This document shows positions 1 to 5,014 of a stretch of 5,014 nt of DNA, piece by piece. This DNA comes from an uncultured Phascolarctobacterium sp. (GTDB taxonomy: Bacteria; Bacillota; Negativicutes; Acidaminococcales; Acidaminococcaceae). The stretch is from positions 1-5,014 of the forward strand of contig URVO01000109.1 of the NCBI GenBank assembly GCA_900551335.1, read 5' to 3'. Under the pieces are notes generated by a model. That model had not been told where the DNA came from, made no database searches, and was given only the letters and a program-made list of their open reading frames with translations. Both the position numbers and the translations under genes were made by a program. How positions within the stretch are numbered: the first letter of the stretch is position 1; every line of letters begins with the position of its first letter.

Positions 1-1061
1 TATGATATTTTAAGACCATTTTCTGTAGTAATTGTTATTGTATATCCCCCTCCTCCTAAAAATCCTATAAATGTTATTTCTCCATCATTCTCAATCAGCC
101 ACACGCTGGAATATCCACTCGCCAAGCCACTAATAACATGGTTCTGCTTCGACAGCCTGTCATTGATTGCCAGCAGCTGCTTGTTTTCCGAAATATCAAG
201 GAAGGTTGTATAGGCTATACGCTCGCCCAAAGGATTCATAACCGTTTCGCTGTGCATCAGCAAATTGCTCGTGCGTCCCTTGGAATTAGTAATCTGGCAT
301 TCATAATCCACCGAACCGTCCTGCGTCTGCAGCTCTATCAGCTTCTCTACGACAGCTTGGTCATTAAAGACAGCGGCAGACAGCGCACGCGGCACCTCCG
401 TCTCCGCTTCAGCGATATCACGAGCGCCGAACACGCGCAAAGCCGCAGCATTCAGATACATATTATCGTGGTTCGGCAGCCTGTAGGAAACCATGCCGCA
501 GGTAGACTTATCCAAAATAGTGCGGTTGAACTCCTCCATGCGGCGCAGCATCTCCGTTTTAGCCTGACTTTCGCGGTTCGCCTTCTCTGCCTCGCGCAAG
601 GCCAGACGCAGCTGTTCGTTCACCGAGTATTTTTGCAAAACAACAACGCCCTCTGCAACGCTTGGCGTTCCGTCCGCACGTCTTGTGATATGCGCTATAT
701 CGCGATACCAGCGATAGCCGCCCTGCTTGCCGCGCATACGATATTCAATATCATAAATCTTTGCATCAGAATAATCCTGCAGCGCAGCATTATACTTATT
801 CTCAACATAGGCCTTATCATCTGGATGAATAAGCTTAAACCACGAATCCCACTCATCAGGAAAATCTGCTTTAGAATCATAGCCAAACATTTTACGGAAG
901 GAGGACGACCATATGCACTTATATATTTCGCCCTTCTCATCGTACTCTATGCGCCACAAAGCAGTTGCCGCAGCAGCAAGCAGCTCGTTCGAAACAAACT
1001 CATTCGCCTGCGAGCTTTTCTCCTGACTTATTTCCTGCAAAGAAGCATTTTTTTCATCCAT
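1..1061 (-). CDS. Multi-PAS sensory/signalling protein, N-terminal part (3' end cut by window edge)
   Basis: 353 residues are visible and no stop is reached. The start ATG at 1061 follows GGAAGG with about 8 bases of spacing. A first PAS domain (PAS_3 type) spans about residues 27-145, with the typical F-x-LIHPDD motif at 75-82 and a PAC segment near 105-143 (EYRMR...GGYRWYRD). A charged helix, probably a coiled-coil linker, follows at about 148-182 (LRLALREAEKANRES). A second PAS domain covers about 180-297 and ends in the PAC-like TTFLDISENKQ. A third PAS seems to begin at about 304-323 (NHVISGLASGYSSVWLI). No signal peptide or membrane segment is seen, so it is probably cytoplasmic. In Firmicutes this PAS arrangement often precedes GGDEF, EAL or histidine-kinase output, but no output domain is in view, so the activity is unknown. 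After about residue 324 the sequence stops looking like a PAS domain and becomes AT-rich and glycine/threonine-rich (GFLGGGGYTITIT). Confidence 0.85.
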   Translation of the reverse strand, partial: MDEKNASLQEISQEKSSQANEFVSNELLAAAATALWRIEYDEKGEIYKCIWSSSFRKMFGYDSKADFPDEWDSWFKLIHPDDKAYVENKYNAALQDYSDAKIYDIEYRMRGKQGGYRWYRDIAHITRRADGTPSVAEGVVVLQKYSVNEQLRLALREAEKANRESQAKTEMLRRMEEFNRTILDKSTCGMVSYRLPNHDNMYLNAAALRVFGARDIAEAETEVPRALSAAVFNDQAVVEKLIELQTQDGSVDYECQITNSKGRTSNLLMHSETVMNPLGERIAYTTFLDISENKQLLAINDRLSKQNHVISGLASGYSSVWLIENDGEITFIGFLGGGGYTITITTENGLKIS

Positions 1062-1067
1062 CCGCGC

Positions 1068-1080
1068 AGCCTTCCTTCCT
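1068..1080 (-). promoter_or_regulatory. Ribosome binding site of the PAS gene
   Basis: Read on the minus strand this is AGGAAGGAAGG, a duplicated purine-rich Shine-Dalgarno stretch ending about 8 bases before the ATG at 1061. It decides this start over the out-of-frame ATG at 1057. Confidence 0.7.
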
Positions 1081-1180
1081 TAAATCTCTTCCCAAAATCT
1101 ATTTAACATATACTCATCAGCATATATAAAAGCTTCTCCTGCCACAGTATTTTAGCAGGATTACACAATAATTCATTTTA

Positions 1181-1209
1181 ATTATAGCACTCGCCTTTTC
1201 GTAAGTCTA
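1181..1209 (-). promoter_or_regulatory. Putative promoter of the PAS gene
   Basis: On the minus strand TATAAT (1181-1186) is preceded by TGC, giving an extended -10. A TAGACT hexamer (1204-1209, 4 of 6 to the -35 consensus) lies 17 bases further upstream. Transcription would start near 1174, leaving a leader of roughly 110 bases. The leader holds a small inverted repeat (CCTGC/GCAGG at 1138-1142 and 1155-1159) and a second, weaker TGC-TAAAAT. I recognise no known riboswitch in it. Confidence 0.6.
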
Positions 1210-1260
1210 TAATTTTTGCAGAAAACAGCTTTATTTATCTAAATAGCTCACAGCAGACAG

Positions 1261-1292
1261 AAAAAGAGGCAAATGCCCAAGCACTCGCCTCT
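1261..1292 (-). terminator. Intrinsic terminator of the aminopeptidase gene
   Basis: Read on the minus strand, AGAGGCGAGTGC and GCATTTGCCTCT form a 12-bp stem with every position paired (two G-U pairs) around a TTGG loop, followed by a run of T. It lies about 65 bases past the aminopeptidase stop and before the PAS gene promoter, so it separates the two transcription units. On the plus strand it is followed by a weaker T-rich stretch. Confidence 0.9.
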
Positions 1293-1313
1293 GTCTTTGT
1301 TTATATTACAAGC

Positions 1314-1328
1314 AGTATCGCAGATACT
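1314..1328. repeat. Short perfect inverted repeat between aminopeptidase stop and terminator
   Basis: AGTATC and GATACT are separated by three bases (GCA), making a 6-bp hairpin in the 3' untranslated part of the aminopeptidase transcript. There is no T-tract, so it is not a terminator by itself. It may be a chance palindrome or an RNA-stabilising stem. Confidence 0.4.
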
Positions 1329-1358
1329 CATCAGCTCACCGCCTTACAAAAATCTTCA

Positions 1359-2678
1359 TCACTGCAAATAATACGTTCCGTCAGCAGCCTCCACCACGCT
1401 GGCCGCAAAAAATTCCTTCGCCAAGGCTGCCAGATACGCCGTATCCTTAACGCCAGCCAGCTCGTAGGCTGAATGCATCGCCAGCTGCGCCAAGCCTATG
1501 TCCACAGCCTTCACCGCCGCCTGCGCAGCAGAAATATTGCCTAACGTCGAGCCGCCTGCCATATCCGAGCGATTATAGAAAACCTGCAGCGGCACACCGG
1601 CCCTCTTCGCCAGCAGCTGCACCAAAGCGCCCGATACAGCGTCCGTCGTATATTTTTGGTTGGCGCTGTATTTGACAACCACGCCTTCATTAGGATAAGC
1701 CTTATTCGACAAATCGTTCTTTTCCGTATGATTAGGATGCAAAGCGTGCGCATTGTCTGCCGACAGCATCAGGCTGTTGGCCAGTGCCACCAGATAATCC
1801 TCCTCGTCTCTGCCTAAGCCTCTGTTGATACGCTGCAGCACATCCTTTAGGAAGGACGCGCCTGCACCCTGCTTCGTGCCGCTGCCGACCTCTTCATTGT
1901 CGAGCATGCAGAAGAGCGGCACGCTTGCGCCTGCCTCCGCAGCCAAGAAGCCCTCCAGTCCCGCAAAGACGCACTGCAAATCGTCCAGCCTGCCGCTGGC
2001 CACATATTCCTGCTTCAGACCAACGGTAGTCGCAGGCATCCTGTTATAAAGGAAAAGCTCCATATCCACAAGCTGCTCCGGACTTACACCGCACCCTTCG
2101 GCCACCAGCCTTTGCAGACCGCCCTTCGCCGTAATTCCGCCCACAAGCGGCAGCATATCCGTCTGTGCGTTGAGCTTAAAGCCCTCATTCGCCTCTTTAT
2201 TCATATGGATAGCCAGATTAGGAATCAGCAGCAAATCCTGCTCAATATTCAGCAGGCGTGCCTCCAGCCTGCCCTCCACGCTGCACAGCACGCGTCCTGC
2301 CAGCGACAGCGGCCTGTCCAGCCACGTATTCAGCAGCATACCGCCATACTTTTCTACATTCAGCTTCACGTACCTTTCGTCCACCACGATTTCCGCGTTA
2401 TGCTTCAGCTTAAACGCAGGCGAATCGCAGTGGCAGGCATAAATCTGAAAGCCGAGATACTCTGCCTGCGGCAGCACAAAGGCCAGCAGCGCAGAACCAT
2501 TACGGCTGACGTAATACCTTCCGCCAGCCTGCAGCTGCCATTTTTTGCTTTCCTGCAGCTCCATAAAGCCAGCCGCCGCCAAGCGCTCCTTAATATTCTG
2601 CACAGCAAAAAAGCTATTCGGCGTTTTATCCAAAAAGGCACACAAGCCTTTATTTATATCCTTGAAATCATCTTCCAT
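1359..2678 (-). CDS. apeB: M18 family aspartyl-type aminopeptidase (ApeB-like)
   Basis: The 439-residue product is a dinuclear-zinc aminopeptidase that removes N-terminal residues, typically acidic ones, from peptides in the cytoplasm. Its length fits the bacterial family. All expected metal-site motifs are present: HCDSP (His83), RLDD (Asp232), NEEVGS (Glu262/Glu263), SADNAHALHPN (Asp308) and MHS (His402). The GGSTLGNI loop near 375-382 is also intact. The NEEVGS and SADNAHA motifs fit the ApeB group better than ApeA. I chose ATG 2678 (MEDDF) because AGAAGG sits 7 bases before it. The open frame continues upstream to 2726, but that would add 16 residues with no comparable binding site and absent from typical family members. 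It follows the polymerase operon on the same strand with its own promoter, and a strong terminator follows. There is no signal peptide. The family assignment is secure; ApeB versus ApeA is less so. Confidence 0.95.
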   Translation of the reverse strand: MEDDFKDINKGLCAFLDKTPNSFFAVQNIKERLAAAGFMELQESKKWQLQAGGRYYVSRNGSALLAFVLPQAEYLGFQIYACHCDSPAFKLKHNAEIVVDERYVKLNVEKYGGMLLNTWLDRPLSLAGRVLCSVEGRLEARLLNIEQDLLLIPNLAIHMNKEANEGFKLNAQTDMLPLVGGITAKGGLQRLVAEGCGVSPEQLVDMELFLYNRMPATTVGLKQEYVASGRLDDLQCVFAGLEGFLAAEAGASVPLFCMLDNEEVGSGTKQGAGASFLKDVLQRINRGLGRDEEDYLVALANSLMLSADNAHALHPNHTEKNDLSNKAYPNEGVVVKYSANQKYTTDAVSGALVQLLAKRAGVPLQVFYNRSDMAGGSTLGNISAAQAAVKAVDIGLAQLAMHSAYELAGVKDTAYLAALAKEFFAASVVEAADGTYYLQ

Positions 2679-2748
2679 CTGCAGACCTTCTTTCCATACA
2701 TAAGCTAATCTTTTCTCAATCCTCAAGAAGTCAGAGTATTATATACCT

Positions 2749-2757
2749 ATTATAGCA
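2749..2757 (-). promoter_or_regulatory. Putative extended -10 promoter of the aminopeptidase gene
   Basis: On the minus strand TGC-TATAAT is an extended -10, about 70 bases before the chosen start. No good -35 hexamer lies 16-18 bases upstream. A second TATAAT (2738-2743) lies just downstream. Read-through from the polymerase operon is also possible, because no terminator is visible between 2758 and 2832. Confidence 0.55.
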
Positions 2758-2832
2758 TACTCCGTAAATTCCAGCAGAATACTTTGGCTTACTCTCCGCC
2801 TGCGCCCTCACAGCTCAATGCTCTCCGCACCT

Positions 2833-3024
2833 TTACCTGTCATACGTTTCTTCGGCGTCCAGCTTCGCCTCCTCAATAAAATCCTCAAAGCCGCGCAACG
2901 CAGCAAAGGCCGCGAACTGCTGCGCACGCTCGCAGCTGCAGCCCTCGCCGCCTTCCCGCTCTGCGTAAGGATTACGCGCCGCCTCTCTTCTGCCGCCCTT
3001 GCGAAAACATTTATGCTCACTCAC
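2833..3024 (-). CDS. Small hypothetical protein translationally coupled to the Y-family polymerase
   Basis: The 63-residue hydrophilic product is not one I recognise. The GTG start at 3024 overlaps the last 8 bases of the polymerase gene and has a strong GGAGGT site 7 bases before it, which suggests translational coupling and a shared transcript. The N-terminal half is basic with an HxC motif (His4, Cys6). The middle has CSC (Cys29, Cys31), so a small metal site is conceivable but unproven. The C-terminal half (AQQFAAFAALRGFEDFIEE) looks helical and acidic. In many Firmicutes the neighbour of this polymerase type is a YolD-like protein; this one does not resemble YolD. An in-frame ATG at 3039 would add five residues but would place GGAGGT inside the gene. 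A competing frame starting with GTG at 3020 (to 2808) is rich in AGG arginine codons and looks like a shadow. Confidence 0.6.
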   Translation of the reverse strand: MSEHKCFRKGGRREAARNPYAEREGGEGCSCERAQQFAAFAALRGFEDFIEEAKLDAEETYDR

Positions 3025-4297
3025 CGTTATGACCTCCAATCAGCTTATTCCTCAGCCTGCCTGTCGCCTTCTCCCGATAGCTTATCCCACGCAGGATAGA
3101 ATTTTTGCCATACTTATCCTTGATATCGAGCAGCGCCTGCTGCACATCCCTGTCCTTCTCCTCATCCACAGCATACGAGTCAAACAGCGACTGCTCCGCA
3201 CTGCCCAGCCAGACAAGATTATCTGCGCAGACCGCCAGCTTTCTTATCGGCTGATTACGCAGCGTCTTTTCCTTATACAGCTCCACAAAAAAGTCCTCCA
3301 GCACCTGAAAGGAATCCGTAGGCTGCGGCAGACGGCGGCTGCCGCCGGTCGGCGCATAGCAATCCTTGCTGTAGCTGATATGCATGCTTATCGAGCTGCA
3401 TTGCATCTGCTTCTCCACCAGCTTCAGCGCCAAAAACTCCACCATCTCCACCAGCACAATCAGCGCCTCCTCATAAGCATAATCCTCAAAAAGAATCTGG
3501 CTGTTCGAAACGCTGTGCGTCTTTGGCTGATAGCTCTTCAGCTGCTGCATCGTACAGCTCTCGCGCCCCCAAGCGTGGTCGATAAGATACTTCGCATTCA
3601 CGCCAAACTCCTTATACAGCCATCGCTCGTCAGCCATAGTCACGCCATGCAGGTCATAAATGCCGTGCTGCGCCAGCCTTTTGGCAATGCCCTTGCCGAT
3701 ATTCCAGATATCCGTTATCGGCGTATGCTGCCACATCGTCTGCTTGAATAATTCTTCATCAAGATAGGCGATATTGTCCGGCTTATGCTTCGCCTGCACA
3801 TCCAGCGCCACCTTCGCCAAGAACATATTCGTGCCGACGCCTCCGGTCGCGCAAATGCCAAACCGCTCATAAATCGCGTCCATAAGCAGCTTCGTAACCT
3901 CGCGCGGCGTTTTTCTGTACAGCTGCAAATAGGGTGACAAATAGAGGAAGCACTCGTCGACCGAATACACATGAATATCATCAGCGCTGAGATAATCAAG
4001 ATAATGGCGATAGATGGCGCTGGAGTATTCCATGTACTTCTTCATGCGCGGCTTCGCTATAATATATTTAATCCACGACGGAATCTCAAACAGCCTGCAT
4101 CTGTTGCGCACGCCGAGAGCCTTCAGCGCAGGCGATATCGCGAGGCAGATTGCGCCACGCCCACGCGCAGGGTCAGCCACCACAAGATTGGCCTTAAAGG
4201 GGTCAAGCCCCCGCTCCACGCACTCCACAGAAGCATAAAAGCTTTTCAAATCTATGCAGGCATAATATTTTTCTGTTGTCTTGCTCTCTGCTTCCAT
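3017..4297 (-). CDS. Y-family DNA polymerase (UmuC/DinB-like, translesion synthesis)
   Basis: The 426-residue protein is an error-prone polymerase that copies past damaged bases. The palm domain carries the first metal aspartate in CIDLKSFYASVE (Asp16; Phe20/Tyr21 at the steric-gate position) and the second motif YSVDEC (Asp114, Glu115), so the catalytic triad is complete. A helix-hairpin-helix thumb motif is seen at about 200-209 (IGKGIAKRL). The little-finger domain covers about 255-365. Near the end, EQSLF (368-372) resembles a beta-clamp binding peptide, followed by QQALLDIKDKYGKNSILRG, typical of Gram-positive UvrX/YqjW-type enzymes. ATG 4297 is chosen because GGAGG lies 8 bases upstream; a TTG at 4315 would place that site inside the gene. 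LexA-like boxes at the promoter suggest SOS control. The small downstream gene overlaps its stop codon. Family membership is certain; the exact subfamily name is not. Confidence 0.95.
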   Translation of the reverse strand: MEAESKTTEKYYACIDLKSFYASVECVERGLDPFKANLVVADPARGRGAICLAISPALKALGVRNRCRLFEIPSWIKYIIAKPRMKKYMEYSSAIYRHYLDYLSADDIHVYSVDECFLYLSPYLQLYRKTPREVTKLLMDAIYERFGICATGGVGTNMFLAKVALDVQAKHKPDNIAYLDEELFKQTMWQHTPITDIWNIGKGIAKRLAQHGIYDLHGVTMADERWLYKEFGVNAKYLIDHAWGRESCTMQQLKSYQPKTHSVSNSQILFEDYAYEEALIVLVEMVEFLALKLVEKQMQCSSISMHISYSKDCYAPTGGSRRLPQPTDSFQVLEDFFVELYKEKTLRNQPIRKLAVCADNLVWLGSAEQSLFDSYAVDEEKDRDVQQALLDIKDKYGKNSILRGISYREKATGRLRNKLIGGHNGE

Positions 4298-4305
4298 AAT
4301 GAGTG

Positions 4306-4310
4306 CCTCC
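4306..4310 (-). promoter_or_regulatory. Ribosome binding site of the polymerase gene
   Basis: GGAGG on the minus strand, 8 bases before ATG 4297. It decides that start over the in-frame TTG at 4315. Confidence 0.8.
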
Positions 4311-4322
4311 GTCAAGTTAAAA

Positions 4323-4336
4323 CGAACATCCGTTGT
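4323..4336 (-). promoter_or_regulatory. LexA-like box in the polymerase 5' leader
   Basis: The plus strand reads CGAAC-ATCC-GTTGT, close to the Gram-positive LexA operator CGAAC-N4-GTTCG (perfect left arm, GTT of the right arm kept). It lies 8-21 bases downstream of the expected transcription start, where a bound repressor would block transcription. The match is imperfect, so the call is tentative. Confidence 0.5.
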
Positions 4337-4350
4337 GTTTTTATAAGCTT

Positions 4351-4379
4351 ATTATAGCATTTCGCGAACAGAATTTCAA
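4351..4379 (-). promoter_or_regulatory. Strong sigma-A-type promoter of the polymerase operon
   Basis: On the minus strand the -35 is TTGAAA (4374-4379, 5 of 6). After exactly 17 bases comes a perfect TATAAT (4351-4356) preceded by TGC, an extended -10. Transcription should start near 4344, about 47 bases before the ATG. Such a strong promoter for a mutagenic polymerase makes sense only if it is normally repressed, which fits the two LexA-like boxes. Confidence 0.8.
4365..4377 (-). promoter_or_regulatory. Second LexA-like box overlapping the -35/spacer
   Basis: The plus strand reads CGAAC-AGAA-TTTC, one mismatch from GAAC-N4-GTTC. It overlaps the -35 hexamer and the spacer of the polymerase promoter, a typical operator position. 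It is a weak match alone but is supported by the box at 4323-4336. Confidence 0.4.
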
Positions 4380-4399
4380 CATAAAAACTTCATCTGCAT

Positions 4400-4424
4400 A
4401 AAAAAAGAGCCGCAGCAGGACTCT
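4400..4424 (-). terminator. Leftward intrinsic terminator upstream of the polymerase promoter
   Basis: On the minus strand AGAGTC and GGCTCT form a 6-bp stem (one U-G pair) around a 7-base loop, followed by seven T. It faces leftward transcription, yet no minus-strand gene ends here. It may insulate the polymerase promoter from read-through, or end a short antisense or untranslated RNA. Confidence 0.6.
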
Positions 4425-4502
4425 CCGCATTTCTAGCGAATTATATATAGAGGAAATCCGTGCAGCGCAAATTTATCAAGCTCAGCCGTTTGTAACGCAG
4501 GG

Positions 4503-4841
4503 AGGTGCGCCATGAAAATCTTTGCTAAGCTTTTTTTAGTTACCACAATGCTCGTACTGCTGATTCCGTCCATGTGCCTTGCAGGAGCTGTTTCCAAGGA
4601 TGGCTATTACAATGGCATCAAGCTCTGCGGCAAGGTCAAGGTGGTGACGCATAACGCCGACATCAAGGTCAAGGTGGTCGACTCCTTCCCCGACCTCAAG
4701 GTAAAAAGGGTTACCTCCTTCCCTGACCATATCGGGGAATGGCAGTTTGTCGAAAGCTTTCCCGATTTTACGATTCAGTACGTAGACTCCTTCCCGGATA
4801 TCAAAATTAAATTTGTCAACGCTTTTCCCGGAGTGGGCTAA
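4503..4841 (+). CDS. Secreted 7(1) septoil knot (Septknot) domain protein, including its RBS
   Basis: The coding part runs from ATG 4512; GGGAGGT at about 4500-4506 is its ribosome binding site. The product has 109 residues. Residues 1-24 form a signal peptide (MKIFAK, then a hydrophobic core) with a probable signal peptidase I site after CLA. Cys22 is not in a proper lipobox. The mature ~85 residues hold a KLCGKVKVV lead-in and six short repeats of pattern V-x-x-V-x-SFPD (residues 41-107). They are arranged as two triplets separated by HIGE, with W77 beginning the second. This pattern (GKVKVV, WQFVESFPDF, YVDSFPD, final FPG) matches what I know of the Septknot family, whose short beta-repeat chain is tied in a 7(1) knot. 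No enzymatic residues are evident and the function is unknown. It is transcribed divergently from the polymerase and ends at its own terminator. A plus-strand promoter is not clear; TATATA near 4442-4449 lacks a good -35. Confidence 0.85.
   Translation, partial: RCAMKIFAKLFLVTTMLVLLIPSMCLAGAVSKDGYYNGIKLCGKVKVVTHNADIKVKVVDSFPDLKVKRVTSFPDHIGEWQFVESFPDFTIQYVDSFPDIKIKFVNAFPGVG
4632..4832 (+). repeat. Six-fold short protein repeat encoded in the septoil-knot gene
   Basis: The units at residues 41-50, 51-61, 62-72, 77-86, 87-96 and 97-107 share V-x-x-V-x-(S/A)FP(D/G); the first is degenerate (THNAD). At the DNA level the TCCTTCCC-type core recurs (near 4681, 4717 and 4788) with diverged flanks, so the repeats are old duplications rather than a recent tandem array. 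Confidence 0.85.
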
Positions 4842-4857
4842 AGCAGCATAAACAAAA

Positions 4858-4897
4858 ACAGAGGATTGTGCACCAAACACTATCCTCTGTCTTTTTT
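4858..4897 (+). terminator. Intrinsic terminator after the septoil-knot gene, probably bidirectional
   Basis: ACAGAGGATTGTG and CACTATCCTCTGT form a 13-position stem with one mismatch around a 7-base loop. On the plus strand it is followed by C and six T. On the minus strand it is followed by TTTTTGTTT, so it can also end the convergent gene whose stop lies at 4915. Confidence 0.92.
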
Positions 4898-4914
4898 ATT
4901 GCAGCTTTTTAATC

Positions 4915-5014
4915 TTATTCCGCTTTAATGCTGCCTATATCATCAAGAGCTATAGAAAGCAAAATACGCTTGCACGCCTTTCCTTCCTTCGTTTCCTCCA
5001 TAGTGCATAAACGC
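4915..5014 (-). CDS. C-terminal end of an unidentified gene (start beyond window)
   Basis: On the minus strand one frame is open from the edge to a TAA at 4915-4917, giving 32 residues ending in RILLSIALDDIGSIKAE. The other two frames stop within about 70 bases. The end sits 18 bases before the shared terminator, as expected for a real gene converging with the septoil-knot gene. The fragment is too short to assign a family. Confidence 0.5.
   Translation of the reverse strand, partial: RLCTMEETKEGKACKRILLSIALDDIGSIKAE

Noticed and set aside
138..1106. 322-residue plus-strand open frame
   Set aside because: It lies antisense to the PAS gene, which has clear domain motifs and a ribosome binding site. 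The plus-strand product has no recognisable pattern and no Shine-Dalgarno.
1062..1180. Possible riboswitch in the ~110-base leader of the PAS gene
   Set aside because: Only a 5-bp inverted repeat is visible, and I could not match any conserved core of a known riboswitch such as cyclic-di-GMP types.
1261..1334. 23-residue Cys-rich minus-strand frame (MSICDTACN...) after the aminopeptidase
   Set aside because: It is read straight through the terminator stem, has no convincing binding site, and is best explained by chance.
2808..3020. 70-residue minus-strand frame whose GTG overlaps the polymerase stop as GTGA
   Set aside because: The overlap is tempting, but it is 11 bases from GGAGGT (less favourable), uses many AGG codons and gives a low-complexity Arg/Ala/Ser product. 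The frame starting at 3024 is better.
2999..3751. 250-residue plus-strand open frame
   Set aside because: It is fully antisense to the polymerase coding region and its Leu/His/Gln-rich composition is typical of a shadow frame.
4536..4880. 114-residue minus-strand open frame
   Set aside because: It is antisense to the septoil-knot gene, and its apparent repeats merely mirror those of the real gene. It also runs through the terminator.

Overview
The window reads as ordinary bacterial chromosome of mid GC content. Genes are closely packed and mostly on the minus strand, with strong GGAGG-type ribosome binding sites and sharp intrinsic terminators. The promoters carry extended -10 elements (TG-C-TATAAT). 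Together with a Firmicutes-style Y-family polymerase under LexA-like boxes, this suggests a Firmicutes relative, perhaps a Gram-negative Negativicute. That placement is inference; no rRNA or other marker is present.

Layout, left to right. Positions 1-1061 (minus): the N-terminal 353 residues of a multi-PAS sensory protein that runs off the left edge; its last ~90 bases differ sharply in composition. Positions 1062-1358: a non-coding stretch holding the PAS gene promoter and leader and the aminopeptidase terminator. Positions 1359-2678 (minus): a complete M18 aminopeptidase (ApeB type) with all metal-ligand motifs. Positions 2833-3024 (minus): a small unknown gene overlapping the end of a complete Y-family translesion polymerase at 3017-4297 (minus). 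The polymerase has a very good promoter with a LexA-like box in its spacer and a second just downstream. Positions 4512-4841 (plus), divergent from the polymerase: a short secreted repeat protein that I recognise as a 7(1) septoil knot (Septknot) family member. A terminator likely working in both directions separates it from the convergent C-terminal end of an unidentified gene at 4915-5014 (minus).

Functionally these are independent units: signalling (PAS), peptide turnover (ApeB), a probable SOS-type damage-tolerance pair (polymerase plus small coupled gene), and an exported knotted-fold protein of unknown role. No mobile element, CRISPR array, tRNA or rRNA is visible. The most interesting items are the septoil-knot protein, the small gene coupled to the polymerase, and the abrupt change of sequence character at the left edge.
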